This document shows positions 1-22,685 of a stretch of 64,000 nucleotides of DNA, piece by piece. This stretch comes from Megalobrama amblycephala (lineage: Eukaryota > Chordata > Actinopteri > Cypriniformes > Xenocyprididae). The number at the start of each line of letters is the position of its first letter. Position 1 is the first letter of the stretch. Position numbers and translations under genes: made by a program. Location: positions 19,873,420 through 19,937,419 of the forward strand of contig NC_063045.1 of the NCBI RefSeq assembly GCF_018812025.1, in the 5' to 3' direction. A model generated the notes under the pieces. It saw only the letters and a program-made list of their open reading frames with translations, made no database searches and was not told the origin of the DNA.

Positions 1-2816
1 TGCGTCACACTGTGGCCTGTTTGAAGCTTCGGTTATATGAAAGTGACGAAAATGTGTAGTGTTTGGATTCATCATTTCAAACCCTGGTGTTGTAGAGGCA
101 TGAGTGTTGCGTATATCTGATGCCATCCGCTTCCCATGAGGCTGTGCAAGCCACGTGTCTGCAGCTTTAGCAACAAGCATCCATTTCCTAACCAGAACAA
201 GTGGCTTGTGTATAACTAAACTGGTCGCTCAGTATGAAAACATGGCAGCCCTGTTCTCAGTATGACATTAAGAGGTGAAATGAAGTTTTTCTTAAAGCTT
301 CGCTTTGTCTTAGTTGGAGATCATTTGTGATGTAGTATGTGTACTTTTAAAAAGTCTCTTTAGTGTCATATGTTAAATGTCACATTGTTTAATGTCATTT
401 ATGTACAGAAAAGACTCCTTTTATCTAATGATTTTCTTGCTGGTGGACATGTGATTGTGCAATGGACTCGGCTGACTGCATTTCTAACTGTCAGTTTACA
501 TTGACAGGTTTGGTGACCTACTTTCAAGAGCCCTGTCCAGTGTTCATTTACGTTGACGATTATATCTGTAACCCTACAAAAAAATTGACCAGAAGTTGGT
601 GTAAACATTAGAACAACATTTAAGCCAACTGTTAAGATAATTTAATTTAGATAATTGTGATTCACAGGGGTATAGATCTTACAGATGAGATTTAAGATTT
701 GTGAATTGTGAAATTAGCTAATTCAGTATTTTTTAAAAATGCATTAATAGGAACTTTCGTCAGTATAACTTTCAAGACAAACTACTGTTTTTCACCAAAA
801 ATAACTTGATGGGAAACCGTATGGTTACTTAGTATGGTTGTAGCATAATTTGTCTACTTTCTCTTCAGCCCACCATTGAAGGCTGCATTTATTTGATCAA
901 AAATACAGTAATATTGTGAAAAATGATTACCATTTAAAATAACTCTTTTCTATTTTAATATATTTAAAATGTAATTTATTCCTGTGATGATTTCCAGTAT
1001 CATTACTCCAGTCTGATACAGATCCGATACAGTGCAGTTTTTTTTAAATCAATGTAGAATTTCTAGACCTCTGTGCATTGAACTGATAATCACTCTTTTG
1101 TGTGTTAAACACAGTCTACTAAATACAGACAACTTCATTGTGATTAAACTTCATTGTGATTAATACGTGATCATAATCTATGACACAGTACCATTATAAA
1201 TTGTTAGTGGATAATTCAGCAGCAAAAGTTACTCTAGAAAAATCATGAGTGCACAATAATTGTATAAAATCTAAACATTTAGTAAAAAAACATTTAGTGG
1301 GGAACAAATATGAATAAGTGTATAAGTGTAGCACTAAATCAGCTAAACTAAACTTGCTCTTTGTATTGTTGTAAAATATGTTAATATGTTAAAAAAACAA
1401 GTTAATATATTTATATATAAAGATATTATATATCAAAATAGACAGTATTGTCTAAAATATCACAATATTAACTTATTGTTTTATAAAATCAGTATTGCAT
1501 TTGCTCTCATTATATAGGCTACAGGACAAAAACAGCACTTGTGTGATATTGCACTCATTAAAATTTTTATCGGGTTATTTTTTACCGTAATTAATCTAAT
1601 TAAGTTGTTAAATCGACAGCCCTAATAAATATATTATGAAATGAAAAGACTTTTTTTTTTTTTTTTTTTAATGTATAGTGCAGCTTTTTTAATGAGGCAG
1701 CAACATATGATAGATAGGACAGAACAAGAAAGGCTATTAATACTCTTTCATTGTGCAAAAGTATTATAAAATGAAAGGCTCTAATACAAAGTGGCACAAA
1801 GGGCTTATGCGCATCCCGTGCGCGTGTAGAACAATTCATAGTGCTCTCTACTCCAGTGTTGTGATCTGTCAGACACCTGGGAGAAAGATGACATGATTTA
1901 GAAACGGCAATAAACGGCAGCAAGGTAAAGTCCTTTAATGCAAAACCATAGACCTTTATCTACAGATCAAGTATAATAATAAAATCATTGAATAATCTTG
2001 GAATGTCGTAACTGAACGAGTCACACAGCTTGAATGCTGAATGATTGACAGCCGCAGTGGAGAGTTTAGTTTAAGTGAACTTGAATTTAACAACTTAAAT
2101 GTTCTTCTGTGCCTCACATTAAACTATGGAATGGCTTCAGAACACTTGAAATATAGTGCATGAAAAATGTATGGTGCTTTATAATGTTTTGGTGTCTTTT
2201 GTGGGGCTTAACAATAACACAGAATAGTTTAAACACAATATCAGATTTGGATCGGTCTCGTCTGACTGATACCCGATCCGGCAAATATGGCAGAATCAGA
2301 ACCGATACCGAGTATCGGATCGGCACATCCCTAGTCTTCAGTGTCACATGATCCTTCAGAAATCAATATGCTGGTTTGCTGATCAACAAAAAACTTCTTA
2401 TTATCAATGCTGAAAACAGTTGTGCTGCTTAATATTTTTGTGGAAAACATGATACATTTTAAGTTTTTATTTATTTTTGTATTTTTTTATGAAAAGAAAG
2501 TAAAAAAAAAAACATTTAATATAGAAATCTTTTGTAAAATTATAAATATCTTGCTGTCAGTTATTTAATTAGTTTTGAGTAGGTTTCGAGTAGGTTGTGA
2601 GAAAAGTGTCATTTACTTGTGTGATAGTGAAGTCGCTTTACTATTTATTAGCATTAGGGTTTATTAGTATTTTAAGTATTGGATTATTCAATTACAGGCC
2701 AATTCAAACAATTTATTATGAGAAAGCTGTTTGAAGTTGATGCATCAAGAAAAAAAAATTGTTACATACTTAGCTTTCATGTTCTTCAGAATCTTGGAAA
2801 TAGTGGTTTCCAGGCC

Positions 2817-3057
<241 letters not shown>

Positions 3058-5101
3058 GATTTATTATTACACGTTTCTAATAAATATTTCATTACCTATA
3101 AGTTGTGAGTGCAATCTTTAAAAATCCTTATTTGATAACCAAAAATAAATGTGTCATGGATCAAAAGAGACAAACTCTCAGTGTCATGAATTTTATGGTG
3201 ATCAAATACAATTTGCATTAGCTTTTTTGGATCAGCATGATCAAATTTGCTTCTGTTTTGTCGTTTGGTGTATTGACTACCTTTATTGTCCAGACCACTG
3301 TGGTGGTTGTTATTTTGTGAGCAACAAAGGGGCGGACACTTCCTCCTCATCTCTGAAAGACTTGTGTTTTGGAATGCATGCGGCCCTTCCCCCCACTGGC
3401 AAAACTCCTGCGTCTGTGTGGCCGCATTCGCTGCCAGTCAGTCTCTCAAGGGGTTAAAAACCTGCTTCAGTCTCTCGGCTGCGTCCACCGACCGGTTCAA
3501 ACTGGTTTTCAGGGGAAATGCTTTATGTGTCCCATGGAATCTTGGGAAGGGTCATGTGGAGCCCCAGTGATGTCATGGCAGATGAGTGCAGGCCTGGGTG
3601 TTGAGTCAGCTGTCTTGCTATCAGATGGCTGATATCATTTGTAAGACAGGTAGGTCGGCACGTCTCATATGTGCCTTGATGTGCCCAAATGATGGATTTG
3701 CTTCCTGTTAAGTGGCTTTGCATGCGTATTTTAAAGCTCAAAGCCTGGCACAATTCAGGCTTCTGCTTGGTGTGATTGTCTTTCCTGTTTGTGGGCCTCT
3801 GTCGACTCTCGTTTAAGAAATGCCAATTTATGACTTTTAAAAACTGTTGTTTTAGTTGTCTTGTTCAGGTACAAACATCATATACCTGTAGTTCTGGACC
3901 GGTGGGTCGTGACCCAAAAAAGCGTGCAGATCTGTTCTGAAAGGATTAACAAGGAAAAACCATGTCAAATGCAGCTAATCGTTCGAAGTTAGGGATGTTC
4001 ATGATTAACAACCTTAAACTAGTCTCACGAAGCCAGACCTTCTGACTGACTGCAGAAGGTCTGGACTCTATTGCAGCTTTCATTGGCCAAGGACCACCCA
4101 AGAGGACGTTTGACTAACATGTAACTCAATCAATCAGAGTTCGCTTTGTTCTGCGTCATGTTTAGGGGCGTGAAATGTAAAGTCGATGTCCCTACAATAA
4201 CAGACCGGCGTGCATCTAATAAATTATACATTTAAGAAAGTTGTGCAAGTTTACTGCAACAGTGGAGCCAAGAAATTCACATACTTTTGAAAATCCAGCG
4301 TTTAGTTGATCCTGGTAAGCGCTCATTGTCACAGTTGTAAACATGAAAGTATAAGTAGCCTAGCTATATGCGTCAAGCCAAAGCGAACTGAAACAGAAAC
4401 TGGCATTGGGCTCAAGTAGCCTACCTCTCTCCATATTCCATATTCACAATGTATTTGGATGCTAATCTATTATTTATTGTGTAAACTAGGCTTTGTACTT
4501 CTCTTGTGTATTAGTATCGACGTAAAACATAATCCTTCACACGCACAGAAATGTGTTTAGCATCACACCACAGTGGGGTGGTGGTCTCGCTGAACACCAC
4601 AGATTGTACTATGGACTATTTAAATTGAGCAGTGTAACTTTTTTTTTTGTTTAGTTGATTGTTTTATTTTGATAAACAGGCTGCGATGTCTAGTTAGAAA
4701 TGCTAGAACTGAAGTAAGATTTTTTTTTTCTTCATACATTTATTTGTGTACACGCAAATTCAAAACATTATGCTTTTGTAAAATAAAGAAAACAAGCATG
4801 TGCCATCTCGTTTTGCTTTTTTGTGGAGCGCGTCACAAAAATGAACCAAAACTCAGCGTATACTAGTCAGTTTTTGTTTTGTTAATCTGTTAAATGAAAT
4901 AATTTTTGCACATAGGCCTATTTATTCTTTTTATGTAACTTTATTCTGTTTTTAAATATGGGATCAGTGAGATGAACATGGTTTGTATCATCTGCAATGT
5001 TTCGTGTGTTGAACTATTGGCTGTGGCAAACCAAGAGACATTTAGAAACTAAACACTCAAACTATACAGACAATTCTTGATTTGTTCAAAAGCACAACAA
5101 A

Positions 5102-5220
<119 letters not shown>

Positions 5221-5239
5221 TAGTAACAACATTCAGTGT

Positions 5240-5556
5240 TTAAAAAAATATTCAATGTTATTATTATTATTATTTTTTTATTTATTTTTCTACAATAAAC
5301 AAACATCACAACAAATTATTTAATAAAAATATTTTTAATTGTTTTTTTATTGTTTATTTTATTTATTTATTTTTACACATTTTTTTTTACTCTTGGAGTA
5401 AAAAAATGAAACCATATTCAGTGTTAATTATTTTATTTTTTTCTACAATAAACAAACATCACAACAAATTATTTAATAAAACTATTTTTAATTGTTTTTT
5501 TTATGGTTTATATTATTTATTTATTTATTTTTACACATTTTTGTTTACTCTTGGAC
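5240..5556. repeat. tandem duplication, period about 153 bp
   Basis: The phrase CTACAATAAACAAACATCAC occurs at 5290 and again at 5443, and the flanking AT-rich sequence is repeated in the same order, ending in TTTACTCTTGGA in both copies. A second, more diverged pair of direct repeats follows (near 5555-5640 and 5775-5865, sharing AAAATCTGGGT and CTTGATATTGTAT). Confidence 0.75.
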
Positions 5557-6142
5557 AATAAATAATTTTGGTATTATTTTGGGTCGCCACTTGATTTCTT
5601 AAGTAAAATCTGGGTTCTTGATATTGTATGTTGTATTAGTTGATAGATTTCAGAGTTTAAAAGAACAGCATTTATTTGAAATATAATTTTTTTTTTCTTT
5701 TTTTTTTTCTTCCCACCTATAAATTGTGAGTTCAATCTTAATCTCAACAAATGGGAAAATCATAAATTATATATAATTTTGGTATTGTTTTAGGTCACCA
5801 CTTGATGACCAAAATAAAATCTGGGTCCTTGATATTGTATAATGTTGAATTAGTGATAGATCAGTTTATCAGATTTAGCCAATTCGAGATTATTGGCATC
5901 AGATGATCCAGATCCCGTGTGAACACCACCTAAAAACATCTGTTCATGCTCTCTACATTTTTTCATTTCCAAAGTTTATCAACTTTGTTGAAAAATATTT
6001 TTGTGTGAATTGACTAAATGTGTTAAGTATTCATTTGGTTTTAACACTTGTGTGTACATATTTGTCATGAAGACAAATTACACTATATACTATAACAGTC
6101 TATCTGCCTGAATATGCTTGACTCTGTGATGATGTTTTACAG

Positions 6143-6150
6143 GTGAGAAG
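6143..6150 (+). other. gatad2a: gatad2a 5' UTR tail before start codon
   Basis: Eight non-coding bases lie between the splice acceptor at 6142 and the ATG at 6151. The start is chosen because the encoded N-terminus (MSEDAGRQTRSQKRALERD) aligns with the known vertebrate GATAD2A N-terminus. Confidence 0.75.
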
Positions 6151-16485
<10,335 letters not shown>

Positions 16486-18240
16486 TGCCCTGATTAAATC
16501 ACCCTAAAGTTTCACACAATTATAATCCTGTCTTTTGAACATTTGGTCGGTTATCAGTATCAGACAACCAGCCCTTAAGCAATAATAAAATAAAATAAAA
16601 TATTATATTTTCTCTCTATTTCTCCTTTGTTCCGAGACCCTTAGTTGTACAGTCTAAGACCCCATAGGCCAACAGTTGTCCTAGAGAAGAACTGTACTGG
16701 GATCAGTGATCAAGGAGACACAAGGACCTTTTCTACAGGCCTTTGTATCCATCTACTGAATCCCTCCATTACCCAGTGGGCTTTAGTGAACTAATACACA
16801 TCCACGGTGGTGATATCACCCACAGCTCTCAATTTACGGCCCTCCAGGTGGTGAAATTGCTCTATTATTTGAAACTAAAGCCTCCGTTCAGCATTTTAGA
16901 GGCTCATGGACACACTTACCCACAGGAAGTGGAGGAAACAGGACTAGAGAGTTCCTGCGTGACGCCAGGGATTGTTTAATGACTTTTTTTGTGGACCATC
17001 TACATGCTATAAAATCACTTTAGCTAAGTTTTCTGACCCACAGCGTCTCTTGAACGGATATGGGAGTGTATGTTTGTGTATTTGATGTCAATACATTGCT
17101 TTTTTTTGTTTTTTAGCTTCACTGTGGACTCATTCCACCCTTTTCAAAATGGCCTTTTTTTAAAGGCTACAAGTTTAAGGAATTGTTATACTGTTGAGGT
17201 GGTTATACATCTGCTGGTGTAGTGTGTGTTTTTAAATACTTTGGGTTGTTTCTTTTTTTTCTTTTGTATTCTTATAAAAGACATTTAACCAAGAGTTTCG
17301 CATCAGGGATGGTTACAGAGATGGACGTAACTAACAAAAAGCAGCAGCCGCAACAGGACTACTTCTAGACCTTCATGTTTGTGCGATTTGTTTATCAGAT
17401 GAGTCTGACGGTAGCTCATTTTTATTTTTCTTACAGGAACAGTTGATATATTACGTTACACTTTGTTACCATTGTGATGTGCTCCCCCTTAGACTTTCTT
17501 GTAACAGCATCTAGGTAATATTTGGAGGTTGTGTTATTTATAAATGTCACTTTAGATGAAGGATATCCTGTTAGCTCCTTCCCAGATAGCTTCAAAGGGT
17601 TGTGAATTTTAAGATTGGACTGTATTTAGGGTGTTTAAATGCAATTTTTTTTGTCTAAAGCACAATTCGTTTGTGTCCCTTCTACCATTTTAGATCCTGT
17701 TGGAAGTCATACCGCTTAAGTCACGGCTTTATCTTTCCTTAAAGGAAATGTTTGGGTTGAAAGCATTTCTGCTTATTGAATGTAGCACACAATCTTAGCT
17801 AAATGATATTGAGTCCTACCTGTTAGGTGGTGGTCATGTTATTTTTACCATCTCTTATTTTCCTTTCATCTGATTTGATTTGCTAGGAGTACGCTCGGTA
17901 TTTTAGCTAAACAATTTTGTATGTTATATACTACAGCTTGGGTCCTTAGTCATCGCAGTCCAAGAACACATCAAAGTTCTGCTTCAGTCGATTCCTTTTT
18001 TTTACATTTCTCGGGATGATCCATTCAGTGATCTCGAATGCCTGTGGAGTTTCGGACACAAATGCCCCCGTTTCTGACTGTTGTTCTGACTACTGCCTGC
18101 TGCTGACAACTAACACCATTCCATTTCCCCCTGGGATGCTGCCATTGTGTGGCATCTCTTTTATGAATTGTCAAAAAAAAATAAACTTTTTTTTTTCATC
18201 TGTTTCTGCTCTATCAGCTAATAATTATAATAAAAACTAA
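16486..18240 (+). other. gatad2a: gatad2a 3' UTR
   Basis: About 1.75 kb of non-coding sequence after the stop, without recognisable transposons and with long T-rich stretches. Two AATAAA signals at 18180-18185 and 18229-18234 near its right end mark the likely cleavage region. The end is inferred from these signals. Confidence 0.65.
18180..18234 (+). terminator. gatad2a: tandem polyadenylation signals of gatad2a
   Basis: AATAAA occurs at 18180-18185 and 18229-18234, followed by a TGTTGTGTGGGTGTATTTTG stretch at about 18257, a typical GT-rich downstream element. Confidence 0.55.
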
Positions 18241-18654
18241 TTTTAACCAGTTTCATCTGTTGTGTGGGTGTATTTTGAGTGATTTTTTTTTTTTTAATCT
18301 AATTTGAATTAATTTAATCAGCTTTCAAGTGTTTGAGGGTCAGTGTGAAAGCTTTTAGTCAGGGTGGAGAATATATGAGTGAAAGGGCTACGAAGGTTAT
18401 AGAAGTCAGTTTCAAAGGAATAAAATGAAAATTACATCTCATGATTGCGGTTAGTTTCAAGTAGAATTTTTAAATACATTTTGATAGCTCTAGCAATACA
18501 AATTCATAGACCAATGAGTCGAAGGTCCAAAAAAAAAAAAAAGTTGGAAATTATTTTTTAAATAAATTAAATATGGTTTTTAGCAGTTGAATTGTTGTAT
18601 AAGTGAAATTTTTTTATATACAATTGAACATACAATACAATAAAATTGCATATA

Positions 18655-19711
18655 CAGTGGGGATCGAAAGTTTGGGAACCCCTTTCAGAATCTGTGAAAA
18701 TTAACAAAACAAGAGAGATCATACAAAATGCATGTTATTTTTTGTTTAGTACTGTCATGAGTAAGATATTTTACATAAAAGATGTTTAAATATAAGCTCT
18801 GTTCTTCAGAAAAATCCTCCAGGTCCTGCAAATTCTTCAGTTTTCCAGCATCTTTTGCATATTTGAACCCTTTCCAGCAGTGGCTGTATGATTTTGAGAT
18901 TCATCTTTTCACATTGAAGACAACTGAGGGACTCAAACACAACTATTAAAAAAGGTTCAAACATTCACTGATGCTCCAGAAGGAAACACAACACATTAAG
19001 AGCCAGGGGTGAAAACTTTTTGAATTTGAAGATTAAGGTAAATTGTACTTAATTTTTCTTCTGGGAAACATGCAAGTATCTTCTGTTGCTTCTGATGGGC
19101 AGTACTAAATGAAAAAAAAAAAATATTTCAACAAAATAAGAAAAATGTGGACATCTTCATCCTGTTCAAAAGTTTTCACCCCCCAGATCTTAATGCGTCA
19201 TGTTTCCTTCTGGAGCATCAGTGAACGTTTAAACCCTTTTTAACAGTTGTGTTTGAGTCCCTCAGTTGTCCTCAGTGTGAAAAGATGAATCTCAAAATCA
19301 TACAGTAACTGCTGGAAAGGGTTCAAATATGCAAAAGATGCTGGAAAACTGAAGAATTTGCAGGACCTGGAGGATTTTTCTCAAGAACAGAGTTCAGTTT
19401 AACTGCTCAGAACAAACAAGAGACTCATGAACAACCATCACAAAACATAAAAACAGTCGTGGATCATCAGGTAACCACACACAGTATTAAGATCCAAGGG
19501 TTACCAAACTTTTGAACGGGGTTATTTTAATAAATTCAGCTATTTTTTTGTCTTGTGGACTATATGTAAACATCTTTTATGTAAAATATCTTACTCAGGA
19601 CAATACTAAACAAAAAATAACATGCATTTTGTATGATCTCTCTTGTTTTGTTAAAAATGTTCACATTTTCACAGATTCTGAAAGGGGTTCCCAAACTTTC
19701 GATCCCCACTG
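18655..19711. mobile_element. TA-flanked foldback DNA element (Tc1/mariner-like, non-autonomous)
   Basis: The ends are inverted: CAGTGGGGATCGAAAGTTTG on the left and its complement on the right, flanked by TA on both sides. Much of the interior is also inverted: about 18803-19037 pairs with about 19166-19390 (for example CTGATGCTCCAGAAGGAAAC against GTTTCCTTCTGGAGCATCAG). No transposase is present. The right arm carries about 100 bp or more (near 19395-19510) that the left arm lacks. Confidence 0.85.
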
Positions 19712-19713
19712 TA

Positions 19714-20090
19714 TGAATAAATATTGTGTAAAATAAGTTACAGAAATTTTGTGTAATCTTAATTGCTATCATTAAATGGTATTATATTGTCCTTTGGCCA
19801 CCTTGTTCTAGATATCACTGTCTTCATGGGCCATTAAAACGATTCGGCACCGGTCACCCACTTGCCTATCCTAACCATTCTTATTAGAGTAATTTATGAG
19901 ATTCTCCATTGCTTTATTACTATACAGCCCCTAGACTGTTCTCCCAAAACAATAAAACTGGTAATTTTCCTCAGTCACGACTGATGTCCATGAAATTCCG
20001 AGATTATGACACTATCTAAACTCTCTGAGCTGAATGAATTTGTGACTCTTTCTCTGCATTTGCACACATTGTTTTATTAGCTCTTGTTCT
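19714..20090. other. gatad2a-tssk6 convergent intergenic / tssk6 3' UTR
   Basis: Non-coding sequence between the foldback element and tssk6. On the minus strand AATAAA motifs occur at 20073-20078, only 12 nt past the tssk6 stop, and near 19913; either could end the tssk6 transcript. Confidence 0.5.
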
Positions 20091-20906
20091 TTAGCCTTGT
20101 CTTATCTGCAGCCATGGATGTTCTGCCACCTGTTGAATGGTTGGACGTGTGGAAGGACTGAACTGGAGCAGAGTACGGATGAAGACCCGGCATGGTTCAT
20201 CAAAACCAGCATCATCTGTGAAAACCAAAGGCTTCCGCTGAAGGCGGTAAAGTCGTCTCACATTGGTGTCATCGAATGGCATCTTTCCAGTCACCATGAT
20301 GTATAGAATCACCCCAAGGCTCCATACGTCATACTTCTTTGGGTCATAAGGCGTTCCCATGATGACTTCCGGTGGAGTATAGGCTGCAGAACCGCAGAAG
20401 GTGTGACTGAGCTCTGATGAATCTTGAATGCAGCGGGCGAAACCAAAGTCTGTGATCTTAACTTGTTCTTCTGCTGTCAACAGTATATTTTCACACTTGA
20501 GGTCCCGATGGACGATGTCCATCTGGTGGAGGTAGTTGACGGCACTGACCATCTGAGAGAGCAAGGTTTTGCTTTGGTCTTCTGGGATGCAATTCACTTC
20601 ATGTATCTTCTGAAGGAGATCTTTGGCAGCAGCTTCCATCACAATACAGAGTCGCCTACCAGCCACCTCGATGAATTCATACATTTGGACAATGTGGACG
20701 TGGTTCACTCGTCTTAAAACCGCTATTTCCCTTGGGAGAAACTTCTGGACGAAATCCTCAGGGGCCTTTACGCGGTCCACGATTTTGATGGCCACGTTAC
20801 AGTGGTGTTTCTGCGAAGTGGCGAGCTTGACTTGGGAAAAACTGCCTTCACCAAGTGAGGAGATGAACTTGTAGCCCATGCCTTTCAAAATGTTATTAAT
20901 GGACAT
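20091..20906 (-). CDS. tssk6: Testis-specific serine/threonine kinase 6
   Basis: A single-exon frame of 271 residues, against about 273 for human TSSK6, which is also intronless. It is a minimal kinase domain with almost no extensions. Glycine loop GEGSFSQV at 19-26, VAIK lysine K41, alpha-C glutamate E60, catalytic HRDLKCEN with D135, DFG aspartate D153, activation segment ending TPPE (E180), then YDVWSLGVILYIMVTGKMPF. The stretches APEDFVQKFLPRE, EFIEV and IVMEAAAKDLLQ are characteristic of TSSK6. All catalytic residues are intact, so it should be active. The family works in spermatid chromatin condensation and sperm function. It lies convergent to gatad2a, as expected from the human neighbourhood. 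Confidence 0.94.
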   Translation of the reverse strand: MSINNILKGMGYKFISSLGEGSFSQVKLATSQKHHCNVAIKIVDRVKAPEDFVQKFLPREIAVLRRVNHVHIVQMYEFIEVAGRRLCIVMEAAAKDLLQKIHEVNCIPEDQSKTLLSQMVSAVNYLHQMDIVHRDLKCENILLTAEEQVKITDFGFARCIQDSSELSHTFCGSAAYTPPEVIMGTPYDPKKYDVWSLGVILYIMVTGKMPFDDTNVRRLYRLQRKPLVFTDDAGFDEPCRVFIRTLLQFSPSTRPTIQQVAEHPWLQIRQG

Positions 20907-22300
20907 TGTGGTAGCCTATATCTCACAGGAGTTTACAGCATCAACCGCATAAACACCTTTTCTTGAGTTGGATCATATTCCTCACCTTTGCTGCGAAGTA
21001 TCTTTTAGCAGGCATTTGCATTCTACTGTATTCTGAGAGAAATTAGCATTCTATTCTGTGATATCATAATAGAACACCACATGGTGTCTAATAAGAACAA
21101 TTGATGGATACACATGCCATTAAGAAAAAACTCATTTAGCCCTCTGATTTTTACCTTTATCCAATTATATCCCCATTAGTGCCTGATATAGTATTTTGTA
21201 TTTGCATAATTTTTCTTAAGAAATCCTGACTGACTGTTGAGAACTCCATGATCATTTAAAAAAAGGTGCCTGTTTTTTTTGTCCATTGTTGACTGTTGTC
21301 AAAATTGTCCAAAGTCATAAAAACGGCAACCTTTAAATCGTTTTGGTTTGTTCTGAATCGACCTTACCAAAAAAAAAAAAAAAAAAAGTCGACCAATTAT
21401 GGACGGCAGTTCCCGAATCAAGAGTAAAATATAAAGGTAACTGTGACTTTATATGTCATAAATGTCATTTTCTTCTCGTTATCTCGTAATCTTCGAATAA
21501 TATCTAAAATGTGACTAACTTTAAACACTATTTCACAATTACGTTTTTATTTTTCACTCTGAGGCGGGAAATAGACCCCCACACACACAGTGAACACCTC
21601 GCGCCACCAAAATGTCGATGCAATTCATTAATGATTCTGCAACCATAATTTAAAGTTGTGCAAGGAGAGACCAGCGTTGGATATTCGAGATATCAATATG
21701 TCTCAGGAGCAGTTTGTTTCACGGAAACATCCAATCCACTAACCAAAAATACTTTTTGTTCAGCCTTCAACATATTATTTCGACGCCCTACGTTACGCTT
21801 AGGCTACATCAGGTTTATGACCGTCTGGTGAGTTCTGGAATGCATCAAGTTGTTTCTAATTGCATAACCACACATTAGTCTCATTAGTTTTCTATGAACT
21901 CCAGCTCAATTTACACTTTATTTCCCCAGACTTTTAATAGGAGAACTTTGTGCCTGCAATGACGCGATATGACCTCTAAACGGCAGTGTGGCATCTCCAT
22001 GAATCCAGGTTTTCTTCCTTTTATTAGAACACATATTATTTAAAAACATTGCTTATTGCTCATGTTAAATGTAAATGAACTAATTCATACATATTTATAC
22101 TAAGATTAAGCACATTAAAATGTAACATTGTTTTGTTTATTTGTTAGTAGCATCACCAATATGAATTACTAATACTACTAATACTAATTACTACTAATAT
22201 GAATTAGTCTTATATTGTTCTCCAGAATCATTCTAAATGGTAAAACCTTTGAATATTAATACCTCAATGCATGAATAGCATGATCAGTAGTATTACATGG
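20907..22300. other. intergenic region tssk6 / yjefn3
   Basis: Divergent intergenic DNA between tssk6 (leftward) and yjefn3 (rightward). I looked here for ndufa13, which lies at this position in human, and found no frame resembling that short protein. A poly-A run lies at 21369-21387. The only other thing noted is mixed AT-rich sequence; tssk6 promoter elements cannot be singled out. Confidence 0.6.
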
Positions 22301-22429
22301 ATAATATGCCAAAACAGCACCGTGATGAATAAGTGTTTGAACTGAAATAGACAGATTCACACTCTCGCACTGAGGATGCTACATCTGAAAGGGATGCGGT
22401 TTATGCTTGACTGAGCTCTCCAGCATCAG

Positions 22430-22626
22430 GGGTGCTCAGCCAATCAGACGGCACTCCCGGTGTCTCCCTGGCTCTTAATTGGCTGACACTTCCAGCAAGA
22501 GTAGCTGATCTACGCGTGGAGCCTGGGTTTATCAGCCAGTAGGCAGAAGCAGGGCACACAGTGAGAAAAGAAAGAGCAATAACGGGGTGACTGTTGCCAG
22601 AGATAAGTGCTACTGAATCAATCAAG
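22430..22626 (+). promoter_or_regulatory. yjefn3: yjefn3 promoter and 5' UTR
   Basis: Just upstream of the start codon there is a CCAATCA box at 22440-22446 and an inverted one (ATTGGCT) at 22478-22484, with no obvious TATA box. An AGATAAG GATA-type motif lies at 22601-22607, probably within the 5' UTR. The local composition is less AT-rich than the surroundings. The promoter call is inferred from position and motifs. Confidence 0.5.
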
Positions 22627-22685
22627 ATGAATCACAGCTCCAACGAGAAAGAACCTGAGACCATAGAGCCACTGCGTTATCTCAG
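22627..22685 (+). CDS. yjefn3: YjeF N-terminal domain-containing protein 3, first coding exon
   Basis: It encodes MNHSSNEKEPETIEPLRYL plus two bases (AG) before a CAG|GTATGC donor. The two bases complete a serine codon with the T that opens the exon at 59796, giving SKAEVATVETELL. The N-terminus fits my recollection of fish Yjefn3/Aibp2. The protein family has an NAD(P)HX-epimerase-like fold and is related to ApoA-I-binding protein; in zebrafish it has been linked to cholesterol efflux, angiogenesis and blood stem cell emergence. Gene product incomplete in this window. Confidence 0.82.

Noticed and set aside
3149..3753. Several overlapping frames of 76-102 codons on both strands
   Set aside because: They overlap in different frames, show no splice context or known motif, and reflect only a lower stop density in a GC-richer block.
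20097..20874. Plus-strand frames opposite tssk6
   Set aside because: Shadows of the kinase gene on the minus strand.
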